Part shown: positions 61,564-64,000 of the stretch, piece by piece
Position numbering within the stretch: the stretch's first letter is position 1
Layout of the letters: each line of letters opens with the position of its first letter
Assembly: GCF_003344925.1 (NCBI RefSeq)
Contig: NZ_CP031188.1
Coordinates: 1,796,501-1,860,500 of the forward strand
DNA: 64,000 bases
Direction: 5' to 3'
From: Flavobacterium arcticum
GTDB lineage: Bacteria > Bacteroidota > Bacteroidia > Flavobacteriales > Flavobacteriaceae
Position numbers and translations under genes: made by a program
Notes under the pieces: model-generated
Told to the model about the DNA's origin: nothing
What the model saw: only the letters and a program-made list of their open reading frames with translations
The model's database searches: none

Positions 61564-62658
61564 ATGAGCAATAAAAAATTCATATTAAGTGGTGGTGGTA
61601 CAGGAGGACATATCTATCCTGCTATAGCTATTGCAAATGAATTGAAGCGTCGTTTTCCTGACTGCGAGATACTTTTTGTAGGTGCGAAAGATAAAATGGA
61701 GATGCAAAAAGTACCACAGGCAGGCTATGAAATTAAAGGACTTTGGATAGCGGGTATTCAGCGAAAGCTGACGCTAGATAATGCTATGTTTCCTTTCAAG
61801 TTAATAAGTAGTTTGTTTAAATCGCGTAAAATAGTAAGAGGATTTAAACCCGATGTGGTTATAGGTACAGGTGGTTTTGCAAGTGGTCCTTTATTAAGGG
61901 CAGCCGAATCGCTTAATGTGCCAACGGTAGTGCAAGAGCAAAATTCCTATCCAGGTATTACTAATAAATGGTTGGCTAAAAAGGCTCAAAAAATATGTGT
62001 AGCTTATGAAGGTCTCGAACGATTTTTTCCCAAAGAGAAGATTGTTGTAACAGGTAACCCTGTACGCGAAGACCTTATATCGATAGATGAAAAACGAAAA
62101 GAAGCTATAGCGTTTTATGGACTTGACCCTGAAAAGAAAACCTTATTAGTATTGGGGGGTAGTCTTGGCTCAAGGCGTATAAACCAACTTATCGCCAAAG
62201 AGCTAACATGGCTAGAGGCGCAAAATGTACAGGTACTATGGCAGTGTGGTAAATTCTATTTTGAAGAGTACCGCCATTATGGAGAAAGAGAGAGCGTGCA
62301 AGTGCTTTCATTTATTGATAGAATGGATTTGGTGTATGCAGCTGCCGATATGGTTATATCGCGTTCAGGAGCATCGTCGGTTTCAGAGCTATGCATAGTA
62401 GGCAAACCAGTAGTGTTTATACCCTCGCCAAATGTAGCTGAAGATCATCAAACGAAAAATGCCGAAGCAATAGTTAACAAAGACGGAGCATTGTTGCTGA
62501 AAGAAAGCCAGTTAGATACACAGTTTCAACCTGTGTTTGAAGATTTGTTAAAGAATGAAGAGAAAAGGCAAAAGCTCAGCGAGAGTATAAAGGAACTCGC
62601 CAAGCCTAATGCCACTAACGATATAGTAGAAGAGATAATAAAGTTGCTTGAAAAGTAA
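61564..62658 (+). CDS. murG: Lipid II synthase MurG (GlcNAc transferase)
   Basis: A 364-residue GT28 glycosyltransferase of normal length. Motifs are [16 protein letters not shown] (lipid I side), [45 protein letters not shown] and the UDP-GlcNAc pocket [17 protein letters not shown]...[10 protein letters not shown]. It transfers GlcNAc to lipid I on the membrane inner face to form lipid II. It is 35 nt after ftsW and 26 nt before murC. Confidence 0.97.
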   Translation: MSNKKFILSGGGTGGHIYPAIAIANELKRRFPDCEILFVGAKDKMEMQKVPQAGYEIKGLWIAGIQRKLTLDNAMFPFKLISSLFKSRKIVRGFKPDVVIGTGGFASGPLLRAAESLNVPTVVQEQNSYPGITNKWLAKKAQKICVAYEGLERFFPKEKIVVTGNPVREDLISIDEKRKEAIAFYGLDPEKKTLLVLGGSLGSRRINQLIAKELTWLEAQNVQVLWQCGKFYFEEYRHYGERESVQVLSFIDRMDLVYAAADMVISRSGASSVSELCIVGKPVVFIPSPNVAEDHQTKNAEAIVNKDGALLLKESQLDTQFQPVFEDLLKNEEKRQKLSESIKELAKPNATNDIVEEIIKLLEK

Positions 62659-62684
62659 ACAGTTTAGCAACGAAGAAGTTAAAA

Positions 62685-64000
62685 ATGAATATGCAATTAG
62701 ATAACATACATAATGTCTATTTTATAGGAATTGGCGGTATTGGCATGAGTGCCATAGCGCGCTATTTTAAGCACATAGGCAAAAATGTAGCAGGTTATGA
62801 CCGTACCCCAACGCAGTTGACGAATGCATTAGAGGCAGAGGGTATTGCAATTCATTTTGATGATAAAATAGAGCATATTGATAAAGCTTTTCTTGATACA
62901 GCGACTACGCTGGTAGTAGTTACTCCTGCCGTGCCTAAAAACCATATACAATGGAATTATTTTGTTGCTAATAGCTTCAATATAAAAAAGCGTGCAGAAG
63001 TATTGGGTGTTATAACTAAGGGGACTTATTGTTTTGCAGTAGCAGGTACACATGGAAAGACTACAACATCCAGTATATTAGGTCACGTGTTGTATAAAAG
63101 CGGAGTAGATGTTACCGCATTTTTAGGCGGTGTGGTAGAAGGATATAATACTAATCTTATTGGTAGCGGTAAAACGGTTACGGTAGTAGAAGCAGATGAA
63201 TTTGATCGTTCTTTTTTATACCTACACCCAAATATTGCATGTGTAACCAGTATGGATGCAGACCATTTAGATATATATGGTGATACAGCAGCAATAGAAG
63301 ATTCTTTCAGAGAATTTGCTGCTAAAGTTGAAAATAAGAAACACCTTTTTGTGCCTACGGGTCTTCCGTTAGAGGCAGTACAAGTAGGCATAGAAGATGA
63401 TGCACAGTTTGTTGCTAACAACATTAGCATACAAAACGGTTGGTATGTATTTGATATAGTAACCCCAACCGAGACGGTTAAAGAAGTGAAATTTGCCTTA
63501 CCAGGTAGGCACAATCTTAGTAATGCTTTGTTGGCATTTGCTATGGCAGCTACCTATGGGGTAGAAACAAGTGCAATTGTGGCTGCATTAGCATCATTTA
63601 AAGGAGTAAAACGCAGATTTTCATATCAGATAAAAGAAAAAGGGTTGGTGTATATAGACGATTATGCACACCACCCTACAGAGATAGATGCGGTACACCA
63701 GGCAGTAACAGAATTATACCCAGAAGAGAAAATATTAGCAATATTTCAACCGCACCTTTTTAGCCGCACAAGAGATTTTGCAGAAGGGTTTGCCAAGAGT
63801 CTTTCTGCTTTCGAGAATGTAGTGCTGTTGGATATCTATCCAGCACGCGAACTGCCTATTGAGGGAGTGACTTCGCAATGGCTGTTAGATATGATGGAGA
63901 ACCCTAACAAAAAGTTAGTGAGTAAGGCAGATTTACTGCTTTTATTGAAAAAAAACGATGCCTCGGTAATTGTTACCATAGGCGCGGGGGATATTGGGGA
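62685..64000 (+). CDS. murC: UDP-MurNAc-L-Ala ligase MurC (3' part beyond window)
   Basis: The first 438 codons are present with no stop to the right edge; a complete MurC is typically only slightly longer. Visible motifs are FIGIGGIGMSAIARY (UDP-binding), the P-loop VAGTHGKTTTSSIL, TVVEADEFDRSFL, SMDADHLDIYG, LPGRHNLSNALLAFA, DDYAHHPTEI and FQPHLFSRTRDF. It adds L-alanine to UDP-MurNAc, the first peptide step. The ATG at 62685 (MNMQLDNIHNVYFIG) is one of two close candidates; the second is 6 nt later. ftsQ, ftsA and ftsZ are expected beyond the edge. Confidence 0.95.
   Translation, partial: MNMQLDNIHNVYFIGIGGIGMSAIARYFKHIGKNVAGYDRTPTQLTNALEAEGIAIHFDDKIEHIDKAFLDTATTLVVVTPAVPKNHIQWNYFVANSFNIKKRAEVLGVITKGTYCFAVAGTHGKTTTSSILGHVLYKSGVDVTAFLGGVVEGYNTNLIGSGKTVTVVEADEFDRSFLYLHPNIACVTSMDADHLDIYGDTAAIEDSFREFAAKVENKKHLFVPTGLPLEAVQVGIEDDAQFVANNISIQNGWYVFDIVTPTETVKEVKFALPGRHNLSNALLAFAMAATYGVETSAIVAALASFKGVKRRFSYQIKEKGLVYIDDYAHHPTEIDAVHQAVTELYPEEKILAIFQPHLFSRTRDFAEGFAKSLSAFENVVLLDIYPARELPIEGVTSQWLLDMMENPNKKLVSKADLLLLLKKNDASVIVTIGAGDIG

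Overview
The window looks like chromosome from a low-GC member of the Flavobacteriaceae (Bacteroidota). The main reasons are a type IX secretion plug protein, GldB and GldC, cargo proteins with T9SS C-terminal sorting domains, a DUF5916/CBM9 outer-membrane protein, a murF-less dcw cluster, and the Bacteroidota-type promoter element TAnnTTTG in front of many genes. No phage, transposase, integrase or CRISPR array was seen.

Layout. 1-3.7 kb: a partial fatty-acid desaturase, then rsmG followed by a small accessory region. This region holds a lipoprotein, a Cys-rich secreted protein and an unknown exported protein, and is punctuated by two extra copies of the rsmG 3' end. 3.7-9 kb (minus): pruA, apaG, the T9SS plug protein, a methyltransferase and map. 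9-14 kb (minus): a tight tetR-ABC-HlyD-TolC operon whose ABC subunit has a degenerate ATPase core and whose promoter contains a perfect 17-bp palindrome. 14-29.8 kb: mixed metabolism and envelope genes, namely a CoA-transferase, an unknown coiled-coil membrane protein, gpmI, DUF5916, L,D-transpeptidase, GNAT, tRNA-Gly, DEDDh exonuclease, pepE, two tandem secreted paralogues, DUF6702, M1 peptidase, tatA, PAP2 and O-methyltransferase. 29.9-44.9 kb: a secreted T9SS serine protease, rlmN, a lipoprotein DegP-like protease, polyprenyl synthase, a second T9SS cargo, an aspartyl-protease/PDZ protein, an ECF sigma module, GH53 galactanase, a CDF metal exporter and an SDR-DUF2867 protein. 45-52 kb: dnaG lacking zinc ligands, a LuxR-type regulator, nadE, gldB-gldC, GNAT, engB and a hydrolase. 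52.3-64 kb: the division and cell-wall cluster mraZ-rsmH-ftsL-ftsI-murE-mraY-murD-ftsW-murG-murC, which runs off the right edge.

How they work together. The dcw genes form one nearly gapless operon for lipid II synthesis and septation. It is headed by three AAAGTGG repeats at exact 10-bp spacing, a likely MraZ autoregulatory operator. The plug protein, GldB/GldC and two CTD proteins represent the T9SS/gliding machinery and its cargo. The TetR-ABC-MFP-TolC operon is a complete tripartite exporter.

The observations most worth following up are the graded rsmG 3'-end repeats with small cassettes between them, the non-canonical ABC ATPase, the zinc-less primase, the MraZ box and the unknown coiled-coil membrane protein.
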